Source of the DNA: Bacteroidales bacterium
Lineage (GTDB): Bacteria; Bacteroidota; Bacteroidia; Bacteroidales; Marinilabiliaceae
Assembly (NCBI GenBank): GCA_024401295.1
Contig: JAKSLG010000005.1
Coordinates: forward strand, 1 to 64,000
Length of the DNA stretch: 64,000 bases
Direction: 5' to 3'
Shown: positions 1-7,752 of the stretch, one piece after another
Position numbering within the stretch: the first letter of the stretch is position 1
Layout of the letters: each line of letters starts with the position of its first letter
Translations under genes and position numbers: made by a program
The notes under the pieces: model-generated
Seen by the model: the letters and a program-made list of their open reading frames with translations, nothing else
Database searches by the model: none
Told to the model about the DNA's origin: nothing

Positions 1-12
1 TATATATTTATA

Positions 13-20
13 TATATTTG
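13..20 (+). promoter_or_regulatory. Probable -7 box for the secreted repeat protein
   Basis: TATATTTG matches the Bacteroidota -7 consensus TAnnTTTG and lies 25 bases before the ATG at 46. The -33 element would fall outside the window, so only half the promoter can be judged. Confidence 0.45.
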
Positions 21-45
21 TGCCGAACTTTAAAGAACATGTTTT

Positions 46-1131
46 ATGAAAAAAATTATTACTCTTTTGACCATCTTCATGATGGCTTTGACAGCTTCGG
101 CTGCAGATTTGCTCACAGAACTTACCACTGCTTTGGGCAACGACATTTTTACAAATGCCGGCAGTTCCCAGATAATGGTAAATGCTGACGGAAACGTTGT
201 GTTTGTCAACGGCGAGAAGACTGTTGTGCTCAACCAGGAGTACACGATTAAGAAATCCGGCTCTCGTTACACTTTCGATGATAAGGACGGTAGTACCAGG
301 TTTGCATTCCAAGTCGATGCCGAATCTGGCAAGGTTGTCAGCATTCGTGACTCCTCTTTCGCTTCCTGGTTTGAAAAAACGAAAATGGAAGCATCGCTGG
401 CACTCGAAGCAGAGTTAGTCGAACTGCTAGGTACAGACATGTATGGCTTAAGGGAAGATAGTTATCCTTTTCCAGTCGGCCTGATCTCTGTATCAGACGG
501 TCATGTTTACGTATCGGAAGGACCAATGTTTTTAAGGGCAACGAATGCTTCGCTCATTGAGAAGGACGGTGACGTCTATAAAATTGGTAAAATGCACATA
601 AGCACCGTCAGTGGTGCCATTGACAAAATTGTCGCTTACGGAGGCATGGAGTTCCAGAAGATTCCGGAAGACGAATCTCTTGCATCGCCATTGGAAGCCG
701 AAATTGTCGCACTCATGGGCTCTAATGAATATGCGGCTTCAGAAGCCATCTCTGCTCCATTGGGCGAGATTTCGATACGTGTTTTCAATGGCATGGTATG
801 CATGGTAAACAATGTCAACGGATACGAAATGATTGTTGCCGAGGGCATGTTAGCGTCGGTGTCTAAATCTGACGCCAACTATGTTTTCACCGTTAGTAAC
901 GGTGACGGTAGCGATGAATTAACCTTTGTAGTGGAAGATAACCAGATCACAAAGATTGAAATATCAGGAAGTTCTGTTGTGTTCTTGCCAAAGGAACAGC
1001 CATCAACGCCTACAGCTATCAAGGACATCAACGCCGGTTCAGAGAAAGCTGTCAAGACCATCGAGAACGGCAAGGTTGTCATCATCCGTGATGGCGTGAA
1101 GTATGATCTTAGCGGCAGAGCTGTCAAGTAA
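46..1131 (+). CDS. Secreted protein with three tandem ~95-residue repeats
   Basis: A 361-aa exported protein of unknown function. Residues 1-19 form a Sec signal peptide ending ASA-A, with no lipobox cysteine. The mature part contains three diverged copies of one module, starting near residues 22, 117 and 215. Each begins with a helix-like stretch (LTELTTALGND, LEAELVELLGTD, LEAEIVALMGSN) followed by beta-rich sequence. The C-terminus (about residue 325 on) is a short basic tail with ENGKVVIIRDG and KYDLSGRAVK. Tails of this type recur on secreted Prevotella and relatives and resemble short type IX-style sorting or anchoring tails; that role is inference. No enzymatic motif was seen. Confidence 0.75.
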   Translation: MKKIITLLTIFMMALTASAADLLTELTTALGNDIFTNAGSSQIMVNADGNVVFVNGEKTVVLNQEYTIKKSGSRYTFDDKDGSTRFAFQVDAESGKVVSIRDSSFASWFEKTKMEASLALEAELVELLGTDMYGLREDSYPFPVGLISVSDGHVYVSEGPMFLRATNASLIEKDGDVYKIGKMHISTVSGAIDKIVAYGGMEFQKIPEDESLASPLEAEIVALMGSNEYAASEAISAPLGEISIRVFNGMVCMVNNVNGYEMIVAEGMLASVSKSDANYVFTVSNGDGSDELTFVVEDNQITKIEISGSSVVFLPKEQPSTPTAIKDINAGSEKAVKTIENGKVVIIRDGVKYDLSGRAVK

Positions 1132-1179
1132 TCACGAAACGGAAGAAATCAAAGAGAGAGCTGCTCCGGTTTGGGGAAT

Positions 1180-1356
1180 GGCTCTTTTTTTGTTTCTTAG
1201 GATCAGCTGCCTGTATGGGTCCCACTGGTTTTCGTTATCCATGGTTATCCCTGTGGACACGAAGACCCTACAGTCCACTCACTTGTAAACCTCCAGTTCT
1301 ATATTCAGAGGGTACTGCTTCCGCCTCCCTAATATGAGCTTATATTTTGCTTTCAT
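1180..1356 (-). pseudogene. Remnant of a tyrosine recombinase (integrase) N-terminus
   Basis: Reading down from an ATG at 1356 gives MKAKYKLILGRRKQYPLNIE, then a TGA, then in the same frame VFVSTGITMDNENQWDPYRQ. This has the layout of the arm-binding N-terminal domain of Bacteroidota phage-type integrases (a basic beta strand, then STGI, then a W-D pair). The internal stop and the absence of any core or catalytic domain mean it cannot be functional. It sits directly before the AT-rich accessory cassette at 1.5-3.8 kb, so it may mark the scar of a past integration. The identification rests on pattern recognition of about 50 residues. Confidence 0.45.
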
Positions 1357-1549
1357 AATGCGTAGAATTGCCTTGATACGTGTATCAAACCCGTATCATT
1401 TTTTCAGCAAAACTACGCAATCATTTGAAATTAAAGCCAATTTTTGGAGTAAAATTTTTAGGCGCTATTTTGAGCCGTAATCTTTGTGTATCAATATTTT
1501 ATGTGCATATCGTCGCTCATAAAAGCGTATCGTTGCGGATGGTGGTGTA

Positions 1550-2087
1550 ATGAATGTCATCAACAAAGCCATGTATAAAAACACCGTCTCTCTTTTAGAT
1601 ATAACCGAAAATGACAACATTCTGGATATCGGATACGGAAACGGCTATTTGCTTGAATGCATTTATAAAAAGACGAAGGCAAACCTATATGGTATAGATG
1701 TCTCTGAAGACATGAAGATGGAGGCGACTAAAAGAAATCAGGTCGCAATGCGTGATGGAAAGTTGTTTCTTGAGACCGGTGATTGCTGTGATTTGAAATA
1801 TTCAGACAATCACTTCGGGGCTATCACATCAATCAACACAATATATTTCTGGAGCGATGCTGTAAGAGGACTGAAAGAAATACACAGGGTATTAAAAGAC
1901 GGATCTTCGTTTTATAATGTCGCTTACACAAAAAAATTGGCTCGACAAGCTTTCTTATACCGAAAAGGGATTTAAGAAATACGAACAGAAACAACTGATA
2001 GAATTTGGCAAAAAAGCAGGCTTTGAAGATGTAAGAATCAAGGATATCGTAAAAGGAAAGAGCTTTGTTGTGATTTATAAAAAATGA
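1550..2087 (+). pseudogene. Class I SAM-dependent methyltransferase, frameshifted
   Basis: The first part reads as a UbiE/Methyltransf_11-type enzyme: SAM motif I ILDIGYGNGYLL near residue 25, GIDVS as motif II, and a FYNVAYTK strand. At an A7 run (1930-1936) the frame breaks. Read as given, the protein ends at 1975 after 141 aa with an unrelated tail. One base later the frame continues sensibly (WLDKLSYTEKGFKKYEQKQL) to a TGA at 2085-2087. This could be a true inactivating frameshift, programmed slippage or a sequencing error in the homopolymer. Even restored, the N-terminus is short for the family. The substrate is unknown. Confidence 0.65.
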
Positions 2088-2152
2088 AATTGAAATACTG
2101 ATTTCAAATCATTACGAAAGTATTCGCATGAGTGGAATCATTACTGATCTAT

Positions 2153-2620
2153 ATGAATATAAGAAAGTTAAGACAGGAAGAAGTAAAAGTATTAGACAAG
2201 TTCTTGTATGAGGCAATATTCGTTCCGGAAGGAGTAGCGGCACCACCAATGGAAATAATCAATCAACCAGAGCTGCAGGTTTATGTTGATGGATTTGGAA
2301 CCAGAAATGGTGATATTTGTTTTGTTGCTGAAACCGATGGAGTTATAGTTGGTGCTGTATGGGTTCGCATCATGAATGATTATGGTCATGTTGATGATGA
2401 AACGCCATCGTTTGCCATTTCACTCTTGAAAGAACATCGTGGAAACGGCATTGGTACAGAACTCATGAAGAAGATGCTTGATGAATTAAAAAAATGTGGA
2501 TATAAGAAAGCGTCATTGGCTGTTCAGAAACAGAATTATGCTGTGAAGATGTATAAAAATGTAGGATTTGAAATAGTCGATGAAAACGAAGAAGAATACA
2601 TAATGGTTTGCCAGTTGTAG
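2153..2620 (+). CDS. GNAT-family N-acetyltransferase
   Basis: A cytoplasmic acyl-CoA-dependent acetyltransferase of about 155 aa. The acetyl-CoA pyrophosphate-binding motif is visible as EHRGNGIGTELMKKM, and the later strand-helix AVKMYKNVGFEIV is typical of the fold's C-terminus. I prefer the ATG at 2153 (MNIRKLRQEE), which begins at the usual first beta strand, over the upstream GTG at 2132. The substrate cannot be told from sequence. It belongs to an AT-rich run of small accessory genes all on the plus strand. Confidence 0.8.
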   Translation: MNIRKLRQEEVKVLDKFLYEAIFVPEGVAAPPMEIINQPELQVYVDGFGTRNGDICFVAETDGVIVGAVWVRIMNDYGHVDDETPSFAISLLKEHRGNGIGTELMKKMLDELKKCGYKKASLAVQKQNYAVKMYKNVGFEIVDENEEEYIMVCQL

Positions 2621-2648
2621 TGGCAAAATTCCAGTTTTATAAACAAAA

Positions 2649-3284
2649 ATGGCAAGGTCAGTTATGAGCGAGAGACCAGAATTAAAAAAGGGACTCAAAG
2701 GAGAAACCTTCAGGAGCTACTACTTCCTCAAAGAGGAATTAGTCGATTTTTGCAGAAAGAACAATCTGCCGATATCCGGCGGCAAAATAGAACTTACAGA
2801 TAGAATTGCGACTTTTCTTAATACGGGAAATGTAGTGGTATCTAAAAAGGTATCGAAGAAAGCAACTTTGGATGTCGGAGAATTAACAGAACAAACAGTG
2901 ATTGAGAATGATTTTGTGTGCTCAGAAAGACACAGAGCATTCTTCAAAGAAAAGATCGGAAAAGGTTTTTCGTTCAATGTTCAATTCCAAAAGTGGTTAA
3001 AGAATAATTCAGGAAAGAATTATGGCGATGCTATTGAAGCATATTATCAAATCTTGGAGGAAAAGAAACATGGTAAAACGGTAATAGACAAGCAATTTGA
3101 ATACAATACCTACATTCGGGATTTCTTTGAAGACAACAAAGGGAAAAGTCTTGAAGAAGCGATTATATGCTGGAAATATAAAAAGAGTCTGCAAGGACAT
3201 AATCGATATGAACAGTCGGATTTGATTGCATTGAGTCAGACAATTTTCAAGGAGAATCGTAATGAAGACAGAATTGCTGAATAA
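2649..3284 (+). CDS. SAP-domain / DUF6434-like protein
   Basis: A 211-aa protein. Residues about 10-55 (ELKKGLKGETFRSYYFLKEE ending in GGKIELTDRIATFL) look like a SAP-type helix-extension-helix motif, usually linked to DNA binding. The C-terminal half, with two similar segments (FSFNVQFQKWLKNNSGKNYG and YIRDFFEDNKGKSLEEAI), matches my memory of DUF6434. Function is unknown. The second ATG at 2667 (MSERPELKKG) is an equally likely start. Its 3' end overlaps the next gene by 23 bases, suggesting translational coupling. Confidence 0.6.
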   Translation: MARSVMSERPELKKGLKGETFRSYYFLKEELVDFCRKNNLPISGGKIELTDRIATFLNTGNVVVSKKVSKKATLDVGELTEQTVIENDFVCSERHRAFFKEKIGKGFSFNVQFQKWLKNNSGKNYGDAIEAYYQILEEKKHGKTVIDKQFEYNTYIRDFFEDNKGKSLEEAIICWKYKKSLQGHNRYEQSDLIALSQTIFKENRNEDRIAE

Positions 3285-3507
3285 TATAGAGAAGATACAC
3301 ACGACAGAACTGGGCGCTGTGAGAATAAAGAGGAATCTTTCGATAGATGCGGCAGATGTCGTTGAATGGTGCAAGGCGAAAGTACAATCCGAAAACGCGA
3401 TTATCACGCGAAATGGCAAGAATTGGTACGTGACCATAGATGGTTCTATAATCACGATAAACGCAAATAGCTATACGATTATAACAGCGCACAAAGAGAA
3501 GAAGTGA
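3262..3507 (+). CDS. DUF3781-like small protein
   Basis: An 81-aa protein beginning MKTELLNNIEKIHTTELGAV, with a central basic region (RIKRNLSIDAADVVEWCKAK) and a terminal strand pair (NWYVTIDGSIITINANSYTI). This pattern fits the DUF3781 family, whose function is not known. It begins inside the preceding gene (23-base overlap) and is followed 19 bases later by the tautomerase gene, so the three probably share one transcript. Confidence 0.6.
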   Translation: MKTELLNNIEKIHTTELGAVRIKRNLSIDAADVVEWCKAKVQSENAIITRNGKNWYVTIDGSIITINANSYTIITAHKEKK

Positions 3508-3526
3508 AATTTAAAGTTGAAAATAT

Positions 3527-3760
3527 ATGCCACATGTTGATTTGAAATGCGTTGTCGGAAGATCTGACGCGCAAAAGACGGAATGTGCAGAAAAGATTGC
3601 AAAAGTCATTGCAGAGACATTGGGATGCGAAACTTCAAGTGTTTCTGTCGCCATCAAAGACATAAATGGCGACGATTGGAAGTCTGAGGTTTGGGACAAA
3701 CAGATTGTTCCCGACGAAAAGTATCTTTATAAGAAACCTGGCTATTCCTACAACGACTGA
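3527..3760 (+). CDS. 4-oxalocrotonate tautomerase-family enzyme
   Basis: A 77-aa protein in which Pro2 directly follows the initiator Met; it would become the catalytic N-terminal proline after Met removal. The layout PHVDLKCVVGRSDAQKTECA, then ETLGCETSSVSVAIKD, then a C-terminal KKPGYSYND matches the small PptA/4-OT-like tautomerases. Such proteins catalyse keto-enol tautomerisation of 2-oxo acids; the physiological substrate here is unknown. It is the last gene of the accessory cassette and is followed by a strong shared terminator. Confidence 0.75.
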   Translation: MPHVDLKCVVGRSDAQKTECAEKIAKVIAETLGCETSSVSVAIKDINGDDWKSEVWDKQIVPDEKYLYKKPGYSYND

Positions 3761-3776
3761 TGTCTTTGGACAAAAA

Positions 3777-3816
3777 AAAGAAAGTCGCCAACCCGTCTGA
3801 GTTAGCGACTTTCTTT
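3777..3816. terminator. Bidirectional intrinsic terminator
   Basis: Perfect 12-base inverted repeat AAAGAAAGTCGC / GCGACTTTCTTT with a 16-base loop, T-rich on either strand. It lies between the convergent tautomerase and PPDK_N genes and probably serves both. Confidence 0.8.
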
Positions 3817-3829
3817 ATCTATTTGAAAA

Positions 3830-6800
3830 TCACATTTTTATTGCAGCTTTCCTGTCTTTACCATTCATGCTGATCTTGAGCGGTTTATCGCTTCGGACAT
3901 GACGGAAATATTGTGTCTGCTCGACAATCGGCATATTTCGCAGGTTATTCCATTCAATAAAGTCGGTAATGGAAGAATCCTGAATGCTAAGATAGCCAAT
4001 GTTCATGGAAGTCACATTGTGGAAGAAATGAGATCCGAGAGAGGAATCGAGTGGGAATCCCGGCAAGCTCATTTCGACAATCACCTTAGCCATTGATATT
4101 TGCGACCACTGAACCGGAATGCCAATGAATCGGTCACGAGTGCCCCAGCGACCAGCTCCAATCAATACGTAGCGACGTTCAGCTGTGAGCATCTTGGAAT
4201 TGAGATACTCGATTTCTTTGGCCATCTGCTCGGTTTGCATCTTGTCGAAAAGTTCAGGATCGACATAAATGATGTCGTAGATGTCATTAATTTCGCCATT
4301 TCCGAGGCTCTGTTCTGTATAAAGAATAGCCTCATCGTGTGATGGCTTTTCGACGACGACACTTGAACTTTGCAGTTGCGTGATGATTGGCTTCATCTGA
4401 AGCAGATAGAAGGATGGTAAACCATTTTCGGCTTCGTTCAGGTTGACAGCCCATTCTATTTCAACCGGTGAACCGAGAGCATCTTTTGCCGTGTTCAAAA
4501 GCAAACTCAATAGACTTGGCAATGGTATGTAGTTGTATTTGAGTATGTCGGCAAAATTGACGACTCGAGGTCCATAGGCATCATTACCGGCTTCAAGCGT
4601 ATCGTTATCAGGATTGTACACCGACAAGCAGTGGCGTAATGTGCCATGCTTTTCGGCATCGTAGATGTCAAGCGTTGCAAGCGGCGCATGTTCGCCTTCA
4701 TGGACATAATCGAGATTCGTCTTGCTGAGATCTATCGCAAGCATGTCAACTTGTGTATTCTTGACCTGATCTTTTGTTGACGCGGTATCAATTGCCGGCC
4801 AAACAGGTGAGAAACGGAAAGCTTTTGAACCGCCGACGACATAATAACCGAGACCGACAGCAGCAACCGCGAAGCCTTCTTCTGGCTTCATGTGAGCCAC
4901 TGGATAGTAGTTGAACGACTGGGCTGTTCCGCTGACATGCGGGTAGAAATAACCAGAATGTTCGCTGCCGACAAGCACCTGAATTACAACAGCCATCTGC
5001 TCATCATCAATGCTGTGGTGAATTGTCTGAAAATATGTGCGGGATGTCTCGGAATAGATTGAAGCATAAACCATCTTGATTGCCGTCATCACATTTTCGG
5101 CATTTTCCTCGATTGTTGGCGCATTATTCGGCACGAGATATGTATCAAACACTCCAGCAAACGGCTGATTCATAGAATCTTCCGACAAACTAGACGAACG
5201 GACGGCAAGCGGTCCATTGATTTTTCCAAGGAAACGCTTGATGCGATCAATCAGAACATCACTGAGCGGCACGGCGGCAAAACGTTCTCGCAATTCCTCA
5301 TATGGTGGAACGGTTGCCACATACGGATACAGATTGCCTCGTTCCATGAAACGCACAAATTCATCTGTGCCAACGATGGCAGTAATCGGCATTCTGACAT
5401 TTATTTCCTTATCAAATGCCGATGTATCAGTATTTTGAATCAGCATGCTGATGAACGCCAGACCTCTACCCTTACCGCCTAGCGAACCTGATGCAAGCGT
5501 CAGCACGTTCTTCTCGTTTGGTGTGTCAACCTGGTCGAAGTCTAGTATCTTACCGCGACGTCGATTCTGGCGATAATCATCCATGATCTGCAAAAGGTCC
5601 GAACGGAATTGCTCCGGCGATTCATAATCATCGAATCGGATCGGATTTATCATTCGCGCAAGCGGAATCTCACCGCGTGACATGAGCCATGACGAAATGC
5701 GATTATCGCTGCAATATTCACCTAAAAGTTCCGATGGAATATTTCTGAAAATAGTTTCAAACTCTGTGATGCCCTTGGCTTGGGCCAACGGACGTCCGTA
5801 GTGGTTGCGGAATATAAAATCGCCAAAGCCGAGTCGGCTCGTCAAGAACTCAACGAGATCCGACGACAGCGTTTCTGAATCCTTGTTGATGAATTCGACA
5901 CCCATCTGTTCGGCTTCGATTCGGTTTTCCGCCTCTGAACTCTGGATGATAACCGGCAATGTCGGAAGCTGTGAGAGAGCGTGACGCACGAACCTGAATC
6001 CAGCCTTTGGATCGGCCTTGCCATCGCGATCAAATTCAACATCGGAGATGACGCACAAAATATTGTCTTTGTATTTTTCGAAAATGCACATGGCATCCTC
6101 ATAGTTTCGCGCATGGAGAATTTTAGGTCTCTGGCGCATCTTACTGATTTTGTTGATTTCGTTGCGTTCAACATCAGCATCGCCAAGAAGCTGCTGAACC
6201 TGATTGAACACAATCGAGAACAGCAATTGCAAGTAGCGCGAATAATATATCGGTGAATCTTCGATGAGAAGAATCACTCGCACAAGACCTATCTGCGTGT
6301 CATTCTCGACATTGGCACTATCCTCAATGCTCTTAACGATCGAGAATAAAATCTGTGAATTTCCGCCCCAAACAAACAGTTTGTCAACCGATGGCAATTG
6401 GTCGACCATAGCTTCGAACCGTTTGACGTCATTCTTCTGATTCAAAAGCAGATAGACAGGCATATCGCTCTGTCGGGCCTTGATGTTCTGGCTCAGCTCG
6501 ATTGTCGTTTTCGTGTCGAGTCCGACCATAAGAATTGCAAGGTCAAAACGCGTGCTCTCCATCAATTCAAGTGCCTCTTCCGGCGATGTTACGCCTGTGA
6601 TTCGTGGCAACGAGAAAAGCGAATACTGGTATATTTCGCCCATGAATTGCTCGAAGAACGAGTCATCATTTTCGAGCGCAAAAGCATCAAATAGTGTCGC
6701 GACAAAAAGTATATTTTTAATCTTATACTTCATCATGTCGAGATAGACATACTTCTCGAGAATCTGCTTGTTGAAAAAGAGTTGCAGCGGCTGTTTGTCA

Positions 6801-7594
6801 CGCGTCAGTGTCTTGCGGAAATCCTCGCTCGACGCCGCCTGTGCTGGCACATCCGTGTGAGCAGTACCGAGAAAAAGTCCACGCGCTTTTTGGTTGTTTA
6901 TGTAGCCGCAAACCATTTTCGAAATGTTCGACAACAGTTCGCACTCCTCCTTGAGGAATGGTCCGTCATAAGCCTGCGGGCGTTCCTCGCGATAATAAAT
7001 GTCTATAATTCCCTTTTTGTTGTCAAAAGGCACGAATGATTCAGAAATGTGCCATGGCGTCTCAATGAAATCATCCGACACGTACTTATTGCCTTCATAA
7101 GTAATTCGTGCACATGTGATTTCAGGATATTGCCACGATTTTGGCAAGACGCGAACCGTCTCCTGCAATGTCGGCTCAATCGGCATTTCCTTGTTGATGG
7201 TGCTCAGCACATCGTTCATTCCGAGCAGCTCTTTGCGACGCTCTCGATGCTCATACGACACATGGCTGAGCTTGATTTCGCTGACATATCCGCGAATGAG
7301 CGCAAACGCCACGTCGAGCGAGCCATCTTCAACCTTTTCGCGATAACGTGCATCGCCATCCGACACGAAATTGAATTCCATGACAATTCCGCCATCAATC
7401 TGCTGGCTTTCAACCTTTTCACCCTTGCAAAATCCCTCGCACGGAAACCACTCTCCTTCAATAGACATTCTGACAGAAACGCATCCGCACATATCGCGCA
7501 TGACTGAGCATATCTGACTGATTGCCAGGTCGCTTTTGATTCCCGATTTTGTTATATCAATTATTCGATTGTAATACATGACAAATTGTTTCAA
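3830..7594 (-). CDS. GAF-like / double receiver / PEP-pyruvate-binding (PPDK_N) protein
   Basis: A 1254-aa cytoplasmic multidomain protein. The N-terminus (about 1-240) looks like two GAF-type sensory regions. Residues about 290-430 resemble a degenerate response-regulator receiver, and 437-590 a second one with the acidic start LLIEDS and a likely phosphoacceptor Asp518 (CVISDVEF). The rest is an ATP-grasp PEP/pyruvate-binding domain of pyruvate phosphate dikinase type: GGKGRG at 706-711 and the downstream AVRSSSLSED signature. The swivelling phosphohistidine domain and the PEP-utilising barrel are absent, so it cannot carry out the full PPDK or PEP synthase reaction. Bacteroidota carry related large proteins, often annotated as PEP synthase; a signalling or phosphotransfer role is inference. 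Confidence 0.75.
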   Translation of the reverse strand: MKQFVMYYNRIIDITKSGIKSDLAISQICSVMRDMCGCVSVRMSIEGEWFPCEGFCKGEKVESQQIDGGIVMEFNFVSDGDARYREKVEDGSLDVAFALIRGYVSEIKLSHVSYEHRERRKELLGMNDVLSTINKEMPIEPTLQETVRVLPKSWQYPEITCARITYEGNKYVSDDFIETPWHISESFVPFDNKKGIIDIYYREERPQAYDGPFLKEECELLSNISKMVCGYINNQKARGLFLGTAHTDVPAQAASSEDFRKTLTRDKQPLQLFFNKQILEKYVYLDMMKYKIKNILFVATLFDAFALENDDSFFEQFMGEIYQYSLFSLPRITGVTSPEEALELMESTRFDLAILMVGLDTKTTIELSQNIKARQSDMPVYLLLNQKNDVKRFEAMVDQLPSVDKLFVWGGNSQILFSIVKSIEDSANVENDTQIGLVRVILLIEDSPIYYSRYLQLLFSIVFNQVQQLLGDADVERNEINKISKMRQRPKILHARNYEDAMCIFEKYKDNILCVISDVEFDRDGKADPKAGFRFVRHALSQLPTLPVIIQSSEAENRIEAEQMGVEFINKDSETLSSDLVEFLTSRLGFGDFIFRNHYGRPLAQAKGITEFETIFRNIPSELLGEYCSDNRISSWLMSRGEIPLARMINPIRFDDYESPEQFRSDLLQIMDDYRQNRRRGKILDFDQVDTPNEKNVLTLASGSLGGKGRGLAFISMLIQNTDTSAFDKEINVRMPITAIVGTDEFVRFMERGNLYPYVATVPPYEELRERFAAVPLSDVLIDRIKRFLGKINGPLAVRSSSLSEDSMNQPFAGVFDTYLVPNNAPTIEENAENVMTAIKMVYASIYSETSRTYFQTIHHSIDDEQMAVVIQVLVGSEHSGYFYPHVSGTAQSFNYYPVAHMKPEEGFAVAAVGLGYYVVGGSKAFRFSPVWPAIDTASTKDQVKNTQVDMLAIDLSKTNLDYVHEGEHAPLATLDIYDAEKHGTLRHCLSVYNPDNDTLEAGNDAYGPRVVNFADILKYNYIPLPSLLSLLLNTAKDALGSPVEIEWAVNLNEAENGLPSFYLLQMKPIITQLQSSSVVVEKPSHDEAILYTEQSLGNGEINDIYDIIYVDPELFDKMQTEQMAKEIEYLNSKMLTAERRYVLIGAGRWGTRDRFIGIPVQWSQISMAKVIVEMSLPGFPLDSSLGSHFFHNVTSMNIGYLSIQDSSITDFIEWNNLRNMPIVEQTQYFRHVRSDKPLKISMNGKDRKAAIKM

Positions 7595-7752
7595 ACCTGT
7601 ACTTTTCTTTGCTTTTACACCACAAAAATAGCAAAATTATTGACATTGATGTCAACTTTCAATAAAACACGGACTTATGTTTCTTTTTTTAATGATTTAT
7701 TGCTAATTTCGCGCCCGGATTATAAGCATAACGTTTTTTACTGAAAAATAAC

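Noticed and set aside
1103-1288. 61-codon open frame on the plus strand
   Set aside because: It overlaps the end of the secreted protein and runs antisense to the integrase remnant. Composition looks random and there is no start context.
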